41,945 nucleotides of DNA from Pseudomonas gingeri (GCF_013385635.1 NZ_JACAPR010000014.1:34482-76426); one strand, 5' to 3'. Positions 15,729 through 24,433 are shown, counted from the first letter of the stretch. Notes: generated by a model from the letters alone, not told the origin. Numbers and translations are program-made.

Positions 15729-17645
15729 CTACAGCCGGAAATGGCTGACCAGGACCTGCAAGTGGTTGCCCAGGCGTGCCAGTTCGATGCTGGAGGCGGC
15801 GGTTTCCTCACTGGCCGACGAGGTCTGCTCGGAAACGTCCCGGACATTCAGCACGCTGCGGTTGATCTCTTCCGCGGTGGCACTCTGCTGTTCGGCGGCG
15901 GCGGCGATCTGCTGGTTCATCGCCTGGATCGCCGACACGGTGCGGGTGATGTTTTCCAGCGAGCCGCCGACGCGACGGGTCAACTCGACGCTGCTGTCGG
16001 TCAGGCTGCGGCTGTTGTCCATGATGTTCGCCACCTGCTGGGTGCCGCTCTGCAGGCCGACGATCAGTTCCTCGATTTCCTCGGTGGACTTCTGGGTGCG
16101 TTGGGCCAGGCTGCGCACTTCATCGGCGACCACCGCGAAACCGCGTCCGGCTTCACCGGCGCGGGCCGCTTCGATGGCGGCGTTGAGGGCCAGCAGGTTG
16201 GTTTGCTGGGCCACCGACTTGATCACGTCGAGCACGCTGCCGATCTTGTCGCTTTCGGCCTTGAGATGGCTCATGGCCGCGGTGGAGTTGCCGACTTCGG
16301 TCGCCAGGCGCTCGATCTGGGCGATGGCTTCACCGACCACCTTGTCGCCCTCGCGGGCCTGCTGGTCGGCCGCGACGGCGGCTTCCGAGGCCTCTTCGGC
16401 GTTACGCGCGACTTCCTGCACGGTGGCGGTCATCTCGTGCATGGCCGTGGCGACCTGGTCGGTCTCGACCTTCTGGCTGTTGACCCCGGCGCTGGTCTGC
16501 TCGGTGACGGCGGACAGTTGTTCGGCGGCGCTGGCGATCTGGGTGACGCTTTCACTGATGCCGCCGATCAGCTTGCGCAGACTGACGGTCATGCTGTGCA
16601 TGGCCCGTTGCAATTGGCCGAGTTCGTCGTGACGGCTGGTTTCCAGGTCGTGGCTCAGGTCGCCGGAAGCCACGCGTTCGACGACCTTGAGGGTCTGTTG
16701 CAGCGGAATCACGATCTGCCGGGTGATGGCCCAGGCGGCGATGACGCCGAACAGCAAGGCCAGGGCGGTGGCGATGCCGAGCATGTTTTTCGCGTTGGCC
16801 GCGTCGCTGTCACGTCGGCCGGTTTGCAGTTCGGTGAGTTGATCGCTGAGCCCCAGCAGTTTGTTGCCTTGTTCTTCCATGCGCTTGAGCGCCTGGGCGC
16901 TGGCGACCTGGGAGTCGCGGAACGCGCCGACGGCTGCGCGATAAGCCTTGAAGGATGTGCCGGCCTGCTGGAGGTTGGCCTGGTGCTGTTCCGGCAACTT
17001 GGCCGGCAAGCTGGCGAGGCTGCCCAGGGCGCTGTCGATGGCCTCCAGGGCTGGTTGTTCAGCATCGCTTCTGCCGCTGTAGGTGTAGCCGCGGACCTGG
17101 TAGCGGGCCTGCTGGAGCAGCTTGCTGAGGTCGACCACGCTGTTGAACTGGGCGACGCTGTCGCCCTGCAACATGGCTTTCTCCACCTCGGTGACCTTGG
17201 CGACGGCATTGTCGGCGTTGGCCCCGAGCGCGCTGCGAGCGCTCTCGCGATTCTGCATGGCCTGGTTCATATCGGCGAAGGCCCGCTTGTATTCGGCGAG
17301 GGCCGCCAGTTGCTGGTCGATCAGGGTGATGCTTTCAGGGGTTTCCACCTGCTTGCGGGCGCTCTGCAGGCCGTTTTCCAGTTTGCCCAGCAGGTCGTTG
17401 ACCACGCCGGGGCCTTGTTCGCCCTTGCGCATTTCATAGTCCAGACGGGCGATGCGCAGGTCCTTGGTCAGCAAGTTGAGGCTGGAGATATAGCCCAGCT
17501 TGTCGCCGCGATTGATCACCGAGCTCAGGCCGGTCCAACCGGTAAAGGTGATGACGACTGTCAGTAGCAGCACCAGGCTGAAGCCGATGCCGAGTTTCAG
17601 ATTGACGCTCACATTGCCCAGGTTCTGGGCTAGCCAACGGTACAT
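15729..17645 (-). CDS. Methyl-accepting chemotaxis protein with HBM ligand domain (McpK/McpS type)
   Basis: A 638-aa inner-membrane chemoreceptor. Transmembrane helix 1 is at about 20-38 and helix 2 at about 287-306, enclosing a roughly 250-residue, all-helical periplasmic domain of the helical bimodular (HBM) kind. The segment DLRIARLDY (Arg64, Arg67) matches the organic-acid-binding arginines of P. putida McpS. A HAMP domain (about 307-360) and the signalling domain follow, with the hairpin tip SVAQQTNLLALNAAIEAARAGEAGRGFAVVADEVR intact. It ends LVSHFRL with no CheR-tethering pentapeptide. Position next to rsmE-tatC matches PA5072 (McpK, reported to sense alpha-ketoglutarate), so a TCA-cycle acid is the likely signal; this is inference from synteny. 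CAGGAG lies before the ATG. A decayed receptor tail follows it. Confidence 0.93.
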   Translation of the reverse strand: MYRWLAQNLGNVSVNLKLGIGFSLVLLLTVVITFTGWTGLSSVINRGDKLGYISSLNLLTKDLRIARLDYEMRKGEQGPGVVNDLLGKLENGLQSARKQVETPESITLIDQQLAALAEYKRAFADMNQAMQNRESARSALGANADNAVAKVTEVEKAMLQGDSVAQFNSVVDLSKLLQQARYQVRGYTYSGRSDAEQPALEAIDSALGSLASLPAKLPEQHQANLQQAGTSFKAYRAAVGAFRDSQVASAQALKRMEEQGNKLLGLSDQLTELQTGRRDSDAANAKNMLGIATALALLFGVIAAWAITRQIVIPLQQTLKVVERVASGDLSHDLETSRHDELGQLQRAMHSMTVSLRKLIGGISESVTQIASAAEQLSAVTEQTSAGVNSQKVETDQVATAMHEMTATVQEVARNAEEASEAAVAADQQAREGDKVVGEAIAQIERLATEVGNSTAAMSHLKAESDKIGSVLDVIKSVAQQTNLLALNAAIEAARAGEAGRGFAVVADEVRSLAQRTQKSTEEIEELIVGLQSGTQQVANIMDNSRSLTDSSVELTRRVGGSLENITRTVSAIQAMNQQIAAAAEQQSATAEEINRSVLNVRDVSEQTSSASEETAASSIELARLGNHLQVLVSHFRL

Positions 17646-17777
17646 GGGACGGACTCCTGACAGGTGCTCGTAAGCCTGGCGGCGGATTTATTTTAGTAGT
17701 GCCGCTGTATCGGCCCGCGAGGGGATTTCTGTAGATGGATATCCCCCTTGATCCGGTGGGGAGGCGTGAGGCCGCCA

Positions 17778-17801
17778 ATCGCCGGCAAGCCGGCTCCTAC
17801 A
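17778..17801. repeat. Single REP element
   Basis: ATCGCCGGCAAGCCGGCTCC followed by TACA: the right half of the REP type seen at 7088-7169, here without a partner. It lies between the start of the chemoreceptor gene and the end of rsmE, beside the last codons of the latter. Confidence 0.7.
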
Positions 17802-17813
17802 GGAGGCGGGCAG

Positions 17814-18521
17814 TCAGAAAAGACGGGCGAGCAGGGCGGTGACGGCGGTTTCGACCCGCAGGATGCGCTCGCCGAGCTGCACTGGTTGCAGGCCGGATTT
17901 GCCCAGCAGGTCGATTTCGTAGGGGATCCAGCCGCCTTCCGGGCCGATGGCCAACGTCACCGGCTCATCCAGCCCGCGTGGGCAGGGCGGGTAGTTGCCG
18001 GGATGGCCGACCAGCCCCAGGGTGCCCGCGCTGATGGCCGGCAGGCGGTCCTCGACGAAGGGCTTGAAGCGTTTCTCGATGACGACCTTTGGTAGCACGG
18101 TATCGCGGGTCTGTTCCAGGCCGAGGACCAGTTGTTCGCGAATCGCCTCGGGTTCGAGGAAGGGGGTCTGCCAGAAGCTCTTTTCCACACGGTAGCTGTT
18201 GACCAGCACAACCTTGGGCACGCCCATGGTGGCGATGGTCTGGAACACCCGGCGGAGCATCTTCGGCCGTGGCAGGGCAAGGATCAGGGTCAGCGGCAGC
18301 TTGGCCGGTGGCGGCTGGTCGAGGCTGACCCGCAGTTCCGCCTCGCTGGCGTCAAGACGCACGACCTCGGCGTTACCCATCAGGCCGCCGATACGTCCCA
18401 CCCGCAGGTTGTCGCCCAGCGCCACGCGGTGGACTTCCTGCATATGGGTCAGGCGCCGATCGCGCAGTACCACCCGGTCGGCCGCGATAAAATCGGCCTC
18501 TTCCAGCAGCAGCAGGTTCAC
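17814..18521 (-). CDS. rsmE: 16S rRNA (uracil(1498)-N(3))-methyltransferase
   Basis: Methylates N3 of U1498 in helix 44 of 16S rRNA, in the cytoplasm, using S-adenosylmethionine. The 235-aa protein belongs to the SPOUT class with a C-terminal trefoil knot. The diagnostic cofactor-binding motifs are LAIGPEGGW (about 192-200) and LGERILRVETA (about 217-227). The N-terminal part has the PUA-like RNA-binding domain, with HMQEVHRVALGD. The start is GTG at 18521, overlapping the tatC TGA stop (GTGA), so it is probably translated by coupling as the last gene of the ubiE-to-rsmE series. Confidence 0.96.
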   Translation of the reverse strand: MNLLLLEEADFIAADRVVLRDRRLTHMQEVHRVALGDNLRVGRIGGLMGNAEVVRLDASEAELRVSLDQPPPAKLPLTLILALPRPKMLRRVFQTIATMGVPKVVLVNSYRVEKSFWQTPFLEPEAIREQLVLGLEQTRDTVLPKVVIEKRFKPFVEDRLPAISAGTLGLVGHPGNYPPCPRGLDEPVTLAIGPEGGWIPYEIDLLGKSGLQPVQLGERILRVETAVTALLARLF

Positions 18522-19309
18522 GCTTGCGGTGCTGGCGGTTGGGCGTCGTTATCGGTAGGGGCGTCCTGCGGGTGCTCGCCACGCTTGCTGACCAGGCTGC
18601 CGAACAGGATGCCGATCTCGAACAGCAGCCACATGGGTACGGCCAGCAGGGTCTGCGAGAACACGTCCGGCGGGGTCAGGATCATGCCGACCACGAAGCA
18701 GCCGATGACCACGTACGGACGGATTTTCTTCAGGTACTTGACGTCGACCACGCCGATCCACACCAGCAGCACCACGGCCACGGGGATTTCAAAGGCCACG
18801 CCGAAGGCGAAGAACAGCGTCATGACGAAGTCGAGGTAGCTGGTGATGTCGGTCATCATTTCCACGCCGGCCGGAGTCGCGGCGGCGAAGAACTTGAAGA
18901 TCAGCGGAAACACCAGGTAGTAGGCGAAGGCCATGCCGGTATAGAACAGCGCGATGCTCGACACCAGCAACGGCACGGCGATGCGTTTTTCATGCTTGTA
19001 CAGGCCGGGCGCGATAAAGCCCCAGATCTGGTGCAGGATCACCGGGATCGCCAGGAACAGCGAGACCATCATGGTCAGCTTGAGCGGCGTCAGGAACGGC
19101 GACGAGACGTCGGTGGCGATCATCGTCGCCCCGGTCGGCAGGTATTGGCGCAACGGCGTGGAGACGAAGGTGTAGATCTGCTGGGTAAAGGAGAACAGCC
19201 CGGCAAAGATCAGGAAGATCGCCGCGACACAACGCAGCAGGCGGGTGCGCAACTCGGTGAGGTGCGAAACCAGCGGCATGTGCTGGTCGTTTTCCGGAAT
19301 ATCGCTCAT
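18518..19309 (-). CDS. tatC: Sec-independent protein translocase TatC
   Basis: Inner-membrane receptor subunit of the twin-arginine translocase. With TatB it binds signal peptides bearing the RR motif before TatA assembles and folded proteins cross. The 263-aa protein has six predicted membrane helices and the family hallmarks HLTELRTRLLR (16-26), FIAPGLYKHEKR in the first cytoplasmic loop, FAFGVAFEIPV and TPPDVFSQ. The hydrophilic tail is 25 residues. The ATG overlaps the tatB stop by 4 bases and the stop overlaps the rsmE start, indicating one transcript with coupled translation. Confidence 0.98.
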   Translation of the reverse strand: MSDIPENDQHMPLVSHLTELRTRLLRCVAAIFLIFAGLFSFTQQIYTFVSTPLRQYLPTGATMIATDVSSPFLTPLKLTMMVSLFLAIPVILHQIWGFIAPGLYKHEKRIAVPLLVSSIALFYTGMAFAYYLVFPLIFKFFAAATPAGVEMMTDITSYLDFVMTLFFAFGVAFEIPVAVVLLVWIGVVDVKYLKKIRPYVVIGCFVVGMILTPPDVFSQTLLAVPMWLLFEIGILFGSLVSKRGEHPQDAPTDNDAQPPAPQA

Positions 19310-19794
19310 GGGGCTCGCGGCGGCAAAGTAGGGTCATGAGAAGCTGGCGCACTGGGCGTCGGCGCGGGAACAGCGGTTTCGCTCGGCGTCGGCACATGTG
19401 GGGCCGGTTCGACGGCGCCGAGCACCGGCACCGCGTCGCTGGCCGGCACGGTGGTCGACGGCAGATCGCCCGGCAATGGCTCGCCCGGCAAGCTTGGCGC
19501 GGCCACGGGGTGAATCGTCTGTTCGGCGACCGCCGGTGCCGGTTCCTGGACCGGCGACAGGATCTTGCGGGCTTCCTGCTCCAGGGACAGGATGTGTTCG
19601 TTGTGCAGTTGCCGGCGAATCTCGTCGGCACCGATTTCCCGTTCCACTTCCTGCTTGATCGCGTTGAAGCTGCGTTTCAGGCGGCCGACCCACAGGCCCG
19701 CCGTGCGCGCGGCGCCCGGCAGGCGCTCGGGGCCGAGGACCAGCAGGGCCACGAGGCCGACGAGCAGCAATTCACTGAAGCTGATACCGAACAT
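19306..19794 (-). CDS. tatB: Sec-independent protein translocase TatB
   Basis: Membrane-anchored partner of TatC in twin-arginine signal recognition. It starts MFGISFSELLLVGLVALLVLG: a short N-terminal helix (5-22) followed by GPERLPGAARTAGLWVGRLKRSF, the amphipathic helix with the Glu-Arg-Leu-Pro hinge that distinguishes TatB from TatA. The remaining 100 residues are Pro/Ala-rich and poorly conserved, giving 162 aa, typical of pseudomonads. It overlaps tatC by 4 bases and follows tatA by 10 bases. Confidence 0.97.
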   Translation of the reverse strand: MFGISFSELLLVGLVALLVLGPERLPGAARTAGLWVGRLKRSFNAIKQEVEREIGADEIRRQLHNEHILSLEQEARKILSPVQEPAPAVAEQTIHPVAAPSLPGEPLPGDLPSTTVPASDAVPVLGAVEPAPHVPTPSETAVPAPTPSAPASHDPTLPPRAP

Positions 19795-19804
19795 TAGTCA
19801 GCAC

Positions 19805-20098
19805 TCACGAATGATTGCGGGGCTCTTTGTTTACGAACTCTTCGACTTTTTGCGCCTGCACGTCGATGGTGTGCGGCGTGTTCTGCTGGGCAGTGGCCTG
19901 TGGCTGTACCGGCGGAGCAGGTTGGGCGACCGGCGGTACGGCAGGTTCCGCAGGCTTCTCGTCGTCGTTCATGGCCTTGCGGAAGCCCTTGATCGATTCG
20001 CCGACATCGGTGCCGAGGTTCTTGAGTTTCTTGGTACCAAACACCAGTACGACGACAACCAGGATGACGATCCAGTGTTTCCAGTCAAAAATGCCCAT
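19805..20098 (-). CDS. tatA: Sec-independent protein translocase TatA
   Basis: Pore-forming subunit of the twin-arginine translocase. The 97-aa product begins MGIFDWKHWIVILVVVVLVFG (one membrane helix), then the hinge TKKLKNLGTDVGESIKGFRKAM forming the amphipathic helix. The phenylalanine-glycine before the helix is the conserved FG pair of TatA. The tail (residues 50-97) is rich in Pro, Ala and Gln. It lies between hisE and tatB in the same direction, with a 26-base gap to hisE. Confidence 0.97.
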   Translation of the reverse strand: MGIFDWKHWIVILVVVVLVFGTKKLKNLGTDVGESIKGFRKAMNDDEKPAEPAVPPVAQPAPPVQPQATAQQNTPHTIDVQAQKVEEFVNKEPRNHS

Positions 20099-20124
20099 GG
20101 TGCTGTTCCTCTCTTAAAAGTTGT

Positions 20125-20457
20125 TCAGGCGGACGGGCGCGAGGCTTTCTCGGCGTGTCCGGACAATCCGAAGCGACGGTCCAACTCATCCAGCACGGCC
20201 TGCGGATGCTGCCCCAGTTGGGCCAGCATGACCAGGCTGTGGAACCACAAATCGGCGGTTTCGTAGATCACATCGCTGCAATCGCCACTGATGGCGGCGT
20301 CCTTGGCGGCAATGATGGTCTCGACCGACTCTTCGCCGACCTTCTCCAGAATCTTGTTCAGGCCCTTGTGGTACAGGCTGGCGACGTACGAACTGTCGGC
20401 GGCGGCGCCTTTGCGCTCTTCCAGCACCTGGGCCAGGCGGGTCAGGGTGTCAGTCAT
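20125..20457 (-). CDS. hisE: Phosphoribosyl-ATP pyrophosphatase
   Basis: Second step of histidine biosynthesis: removes pyrophosphate from phosphoribosyl-ATP to give phosphoribosyl-AMP. The 110-aa helical protein is of the MazG-like all-alpha pyrophosphohydrolase fold. EKVGEESVETIIAAK (about 38-52) and SDVIYETADLWFH (about 61-73) carry the acidic residues for magnesium. In many enterobacteria the activity is fused to HisI; here, as in other pseudomonads, it is a separate gene, 2 bases after hisI. Confidence 0.97.
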   Translation of the reverse strand: MTDTLTRLAQVLEERKGAAADSSYVASLYHKGLNKILEKVGEESVETIIAAKDAAISGDCSDVIYETADLWFHSLVMLAQLGQHPQAVLDELDRRFGLSGHAEKASRPSA

Positions 20458-20459
20458 GT

Positions 20460-20852
20460 TCAGTGTCCTGCTGCGTAGATGCTGTGCGGGTCCTTGAGGA
20501 CCGGATCGACCGTCTTCCAGCCGTCGTTTTCGTAAACGCGGTAGAAGCAGCTCTGGCGGCCGGTGTGGCAGGCGATATCGCCGACCTGCTCGACCATCAG
20601 GATGATCACGTCGGCGTCACAGTCCAGGCGCATTTCGTGCAGGTGCTGCACGTGCCCGGACTCTTCGCCCTTGCGCCACAGTTTGCCACGGGAACGCGAC
20701 CAGTAGATGGCGCGGTTTTCGCGGGCGGTCAGTTGCAGTGCCTCGCGGTTCATCCAGGCCATCATCAGGACGCGCCCGGTCTTGTGATCCTGGGCAATGG
20801 CCGGCACCAGGCCGTCGCTGTCCCATTTGATCTCGTCCAGCCAGTCTTTCAT
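20460..20852 (-). CDS. hisI: Phosphoribosyl-AMP cyclohydrolase
   Basis: Third step of histidine biosynthesis: opens the adenine ring of phosphoribosyl-AMP. The 130-aa protein holds KTGRVLMMAWMNREAL, YWSRSRGKLWRKGEESGH, LDCDADVIILMVEQ and ACHTGRQSCFYR; the Cys/Asp residues of CDAD and CHTGRQSC are the zinc and magnesium ligands. The open frame extends to a TTG at 20867, but the ATG at 20852 has GGAG 6 bases upstream and gives the standard MKDWLDEIKWD start. It follows ubiB by 80 bases in the same direction. Confidence 0.96.
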   Translation of the reverse strand: MKDWLDEIKWDSDGLVPAIAQDHKTGRVLMMAWMNREALQLTARENRAIYWSRSRGKLWRKGEESGHVQHLHEMRLDCDADVIILMVEQVGDIACHTGRQSCFYRVYENDGWKTVDPVLKDPHSIYAAGH

Positions 20853-20932
20853 CTTCGACTCCGACAACCGGGCCCTACCTGCGTGGTGGGACCTCGGCGA
20901 ATGGACAGTTTGCCAGCCGGCGGCCTCACTGG

Positions 20933-22537
20933 CTATCGGCGCACGACCAGATACAAACCGATGGCCACCATGATCGCCGCCGGCCAGTGCCCCAGCTCAT
21001 GCAGCGGCCCGCCGGCGGCGAGGAATGCGCCGCCGCCCAGGTGCAGCGAACCGAGCAGGCGCAGCAGCCAGTCGTCCTTGCGCTTTTTCCATTTCGGCTC
21101 GGGGTCGGCGGCATGGGGCTGCGACAGGCGTTCGAGCAGGTCGCGGGTCATGTCGGCCAGATGCGGCAGTTGCTCGACCTGGCTCTGCAGGTTGCCCAGC
21201 AGGGTTTTCGGGCTGACCCGTTCGCGCATCCAGCGTTCGAGGAACGGCTGGGCGGTACTCCACAGGTCGAGGTCCGGGTACAACTGGCGACCCAGGCCTT
21301 CGATATTGAGCAGGGTCTTCTGCAGCAGCACCAACTGCGGCTGGACCTCCATGTTGAAGCGCCGCGCGGTCTGGAACAGGCGCATCAGCACCTGGCCAAA
21401 GGAGATGTCCTTCAGCGGTTTCTCGAAGATCGGCTCGCAGACGGTACGGATCGCCGCCTCGAATTCGTTGAGCTTGGTGTGCGCCGGCACCCAGCCAGAA
21501 TCGATGTGCAACTGGGCGACGCGGCGATAATCACGCTTGAAGAAGGCGAACAGGTTGCGTGCCAGGTAGTCCTGGTCCTGCGGGGTCAGACTGCCGACGA
21601 TGCCGCAGTCGATGGCGATGTACTGCGGGCTCCACGGATTGACGGTGCTGACGAAGATATTGCCGGGGTGCATGTCGGCGTGGAAGAAGCTGTCGCGGAA
21701 CACCTGGGTGAAGAAGATCTCCACGCCGCGCTCGGCGAGCATCTTCATGTCGGTGCGCTGGTCGGCGAGGGTCGCCAGGTCGGTGACCTGGATGCCGTAG
21801 ATACGCTCCATCACCAGGACTTTCGGCCGGCACCAGTCCCAGTAGACCTGGGGCACGTACATCATGTCCGAACCTTCGAAGTTGCGGCGCAACTGGCTGG
21901 CGTTGGCCGCCTCGCGCAGCAGGTCGAGTTCGTCGTAGATGGTCTTTTCGTAGTCGCTGACCACGTCCACCGGATGCAGCAGGCGCGCGTCCGACGAAAC
22001 CCGCTCGGCGGCGCGGGCCAGGATGAACAGCCATGCCAGGTCCTGGGCGATGATCGGCTTGAGGCCCGGGCGGATGACTTTTACCACCACTTCCTCGCCG
22101 CTTTTCAGCTGTGCGGCATGGACCTGGGCCACCGAGGCCGAGGCCAGCGGTTCGATGTCGAAACGGCTGAAGACCTCGCTGATCTTCTTGCCCAGTTGCG
22201 ACTCGATCAGTTCCACGGCCTTTTGCGAGTCGAACGGCGGTACGCGGTCCTGCAGCAGCATCAGTTCGTCGGCGATGTCTTCGGGCAGCAGGTCGCGGCG
22301 GGTCGAGAGAATCTGCCCGAACTTGATGAAGATCGGCCCCAGGTCCTGCATCGCCAGGCGCAGCCGCGCGCCACGGCTCAGTTCCAGTGGCTTGCGCGGG
22401 AACCAGCGCCACGGCAGGGCAAAGCGCAGGGCCAGGAGAAACCAGGGCAGGGGCAGCTCGAACAGCAGGTCATCGAGACGGTAGCGGATCACGACGCGCT
22501 GGATGCGCAACAGACGGCGGACGGCAAGCAGCTTCAT
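20933..22537 (-). CDS. ubiB: Ubiquinone biosynthesis protein UbiB (atypical kinase/ATPase)
   Basis: Member of the ABC1/ADCK/UbiB family of atypical protein-kinase-like ATPases. It supports ubiquinone synthesis at the inner membrane, probably by helping handle the lipid intermediates. The 534-aa protein has the KxGQ motif (Lys72-Phe-Gly-Gln75 in IFIKFGQILSTR), the ATP-binding Lys in EVVVKVIRPG, the catalytic loop HADMHPGNI and the metal-binding IAIDCG. Two hydrophobic segments at the C-terminus (about 497-531) anchor it in the membrane. The ATG overlaps the ubiJ stop (ATGA), matching the ubiE-ubiJ-ubiB operon of other gammaproteobacteria. Confidence 0.97.
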   Translation of the reverse strand: MKLLAVRRLLRIQRVVIRYRLDDLLFELPLPWFLLALRFALPWRWFPRKPLELSRGARLRLAMQDLGPIFIKFGQILSTRRDLLPEDIADELMLLQDRVPPFDSQKAVELIESQLGKKISEVFSRFDIEPLASASVAQVHAAQLKSGEEVVVKVIRPGLKPIIAQDLAWLFILARAAERVSSDARLLHPVDVVSDYEKTIYDELDLLREAANASQLRRNFEGSDMMYVPQVYWDWCRPKVLVMERIYGIQVTDLATLADQRTDMKMLAERGVEIFFTQVFRDSFFHADMHPGNIFVSTVNPWSPQYIAIDCGIVGSLTPQDQDYLARNLFAFFKRDYRRVAQLHIDSGWVPAHTKLNEFEAAIRTVCEPIFEKPLKDISFGQVLMRLFQTARRFNMEVQPQLVLLQKTLLNIEGLGRQLYPDLDLWSTAQPFLERWMRERVSPKTLLGNLQSQVEQLPHLADMTRDLLERLSQPHAADPEPKWKKRKDDWLLRLLGSLHLGGGAFLAAGGPLHELGHWPAAIMVAIGLYLVVRR

Positions 22538-23151
22538 GCGTTATCGCTGGAGTTGAGGGATCGGGAGAGGCGTTCGAAGCGCGCCTCGAGTCGTTCTAAA
22601 TCTAGCTTGATCTGGTCGAGTTCGGCGAAGCGGGCCTCGGCCTCGTGCTTGCCGACCAGGGCCCGGGATTCTTCGCTGAGGTATTCGGCGAGGTTCTGGT
22701 TGAGGCTGGCGAACCCCTGGCGATACCAGCCGGCCCGGCTGCGCAGGTGACCGCTGATCAGTTGCGTGGCCACCGGGCCGAGCCAGCGCGAGAGTTCGTA
22801 CTCCCAGTCCAGCTCCAGGTCCTGCAGCACCCCGGCGAGGTCCAGCAGCACCGCGCTGTCGCCTTCCAGGTGGACTTCCGGGCCGTGCAGCACCGCTGTC
22901 TTGTCCTTGCTCAGGGCCAGGTTCAGCAGGCTGGTGGTCGGCGCGCGGAGAATGCAGTCGGCGCCGGCGGCCCAGTGCGCGGCGAGCATCAGGCCGTCAG
23001 CGCTGGGCAGGATGAACAGCTTCAAGGCCGGACTGTCGACCTCGATGACCTTGCCGCTCAGGTGTCCGAGGCGGCCCAGGGCGGTGCTGTCGAGACGCAG
23101 CACCCGGTTGAGGCCGTGTTCGACACCGGCGAGCAGGCCGCTGAGCACCAT
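22534..23151 (-). CDS. ubiJ: Ubiquinone biosynthesis accessory factor UbiJ
   Basis: Lipid-binding accessory protein of the soluble ubiquinone-synthesis complex, working with UbiK and the ring hydroxylases. The 205-aa product has an SCP2-like N-terminal domain (about 10-110; LKLFILPSADGLML, ILRAPTTSLLNLALSKD, VHLEGDSAVLLDL) and a C-terminal coiled coil (about 165-200; EARFAELDQIKLDLERLEARFERL). The frame is open upstream through ubiE, but the ATG at 23151 shares one base with the ubiE stop (TGATG) and gives the expected MVLSGLLAGVE start. The position between ubiE and ubiB is diagnostic. Confidence 0.95.
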   Translation of the reverse strand: MVLSGLLAGVEHGLNRVLRLDSTALGRLGHLSGKVIEVDSPALKLFILPSADGLMLAAHWAAGADCILRAPTTSLLNLALSKDKTAVLHGPEVHLEGDSAVLLDLAGVLQDLELDWEYELSRWLGPVATQLISGHLRSRAGWYRQGFASLNQNLAEYLSEESRALVGKHEAEARFAELDQIKLDLERLEARFERLSRSLNSSDNA

Positions 23152-23921
23152 CAGGGCTTGATGCCGCGATGCAGGGCGACAATGCCTGCGGTCATGTTGT
23201 GATAGGTCACGCGGTCGAAACCGGCGTCGACCATCATCGACTTCAGGGTTTCCTGGTTCGGGTGCATGCGGATCGATTCGGCCAGGTAGCGATAGCTTTC
23301 CGAGTCGTTGGTGATCAGCTTGCCGGCCAGGGGCATGAAGGCGAACGAATAGGCGTCGTAGACCTTGGACATCAGTGCGTTGGTCGGCTTGGAGAACTCC
23401 AGCACCAGCAGGCGTCCGCCCGGCTTGAGCACCCGCAGCATGGAGCGCAGGGCGTCTTCCTTGTGGGTAACGTTGCGCAGGCCGAAGGCGATGGTCACGC
23501 AGTCGAAATGGTTGTCCGGGAACGGCAGCTTCTCGGCGTCGGCCTGGACGAACTCGACATTGCCGGCCACGCCCAGGTCCAGCAGGCGGTCGCGGCCGAC
23601 CTTGAGCATGGAGGCGTTGATATCGGCCAGCACCACCTGGCCGGTGGGGCCTACCAGGTGCGAGAATTTTTTGGTCAGGTCGCCGGTACCGCCGGCGATA
23701 TCCAGCACCCGGTTGCCGGTGCGCACGCCGGACAGCTCGATGGTGAAGCGCTTCCACAAACGGTGCATGCCACCGGACAGCACGTCGTTCATCAGGTCGT
23801 ACTTGGCGGCCACGGAGTGGAACACCTCGGCGACCTTCTCGGCCTTTTGGCTTTCCGGTACGTTCTTGAAGCCGAAGTGCGTGGTGGGTTCGGCATCGCT
23901 GCCTTTGCGCTGATCAGTCAT
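23151..23921 (-). CDS. ubiE: Bifunctional demethylmenaquinone/2-methoxy-6-polyprenyl-1,4-benzoquinol C-methyltransferase
   Basis: SAM-dependent C-methyltransferase of ubiquinone (and, where present, menaquinone) synthesis. The 256-aa protein carries THFGFKNVPESQKAEKVAEVF near the N-terminus, the SAM-binding RVLDIAGGTGDLT (71-83), FDCVTIAFGLRNVTH and YRYLAESIRMHPNQE, which are the UbiE/COQ5 signatures. An in-frame ATG further upstream (23984) is unlikely: translation from 23921 gives the usual MTDQRKGSDAEP start, although the ribosome-binding site there is weak. It is the first gene of the long minus-strand series and diverges from the PHA-linked gene at 24079. Confidence 0.96.
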   Translation of the reverse strand: MTDQRKGSDAEPTTHFGFKNVPESQKAEKVAEVFHSVAAKYDLMNDVLSGGMHRLWKRFTIELSGVRTGNRVLDIAGGTGDLTKKFSHLVGPTGQVVLADINASMLKVGRDRLLDLGVAGNVEFVQADAEKLPFPDNHFDCVTIAFGLRNVTHKEDALRSMLRVLKPGGRLLVLEFSKPTNALMSKVYDAYSFAFMPLAGKLITNDSESYRYLAESIRMHPNQETLKSMMVDAGFDRVTYHNMTAGIVALHRGIKP

Positions 23922-24078
23922 ATCGCTGTCACCAGAAGAGAATGCGGGCCATTCTAATCCCGGTGGCCGGCTTTGTCTTGGCAAAGGCGGAATGTAAGTA
24001 TAGTGGGCGACCGGGGCCGATTGACGCAGTGTGGTTCAAGGCCGGCCCGGCGTATCTCTATAGAACAGGAGTCAATCG

Positions 24079-24354
24079 ATGGCCCGGATTAGTGTCGAGC
24101 GTGCCCACCAGCTTGGTCTGGCAGGCGCTCGTGAGAAAGCCGAAGTGCTGGTGCAGAAACTGGCCGATCAATACGGCCTGGCGCCTCGCTGGTCGGGCGA
24201 TACCGTGAGCCTCAAGCGTTCCGGTGTCAGCGGCGAAGTGCAGATCGCCGAGGACCGGATCAAGGTGGATGTCGAATTGGGCCTGCTGATGTCGGCCATG
24301 AGCGGCACGATCAAGGCCGAGATCGAGAAGGCGCTGGACAAGGCCCTGGCCTGA
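24079..24354 (+). CDS. Polyhydroxyalkanoic acid system family protein
   Basis: A 91-aa protein of the small family regularly found near PHA loci. Its biochemical role is not established. It has a mixed alpha/beta look: helix (SVERAHQLGLAGAREKAEVLVQ), a strand region (GDTVSLKRSGVSGEVQIAEDRIKVDVELG) and a C-terminal amphipathic helix rich in Lys/Glu/Ala. No signal peptide or membrane segment. AGGAG is 7 bases before the ATG. It lies between ubiE (divergent) and the phasin genes phaI-phaF, in the same direction as the latter, matching PA5062 in P. aeruginosa as I recall it. A granule-associated function is inference from location only. Confidence 0.88.
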   Translation: MARISVERAHQLGLAGAREKAEVLVQKLADQYGLAPRWSGDTVSLKRSGVSGEVQIAEDRIKVDVELGLLMSAMSGTIKAEIEKALDKALA

Positions 24355-24433
24355 CCCGCTCCAACCATGCCCTGCACCTGAGACCGGCTTCCACGGGCAA
24401 GGGCGACGGGGCATCGCGCGGTTAGGGTGCCCA

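Noticed and set aside
22534..23757. A long upstream extension of ubiJ through ubiE (407 codons)
   Set aside because: The first 202 codons are an off-frame reading of ubiE; UbiJ homology starts at the ATG at 23151.
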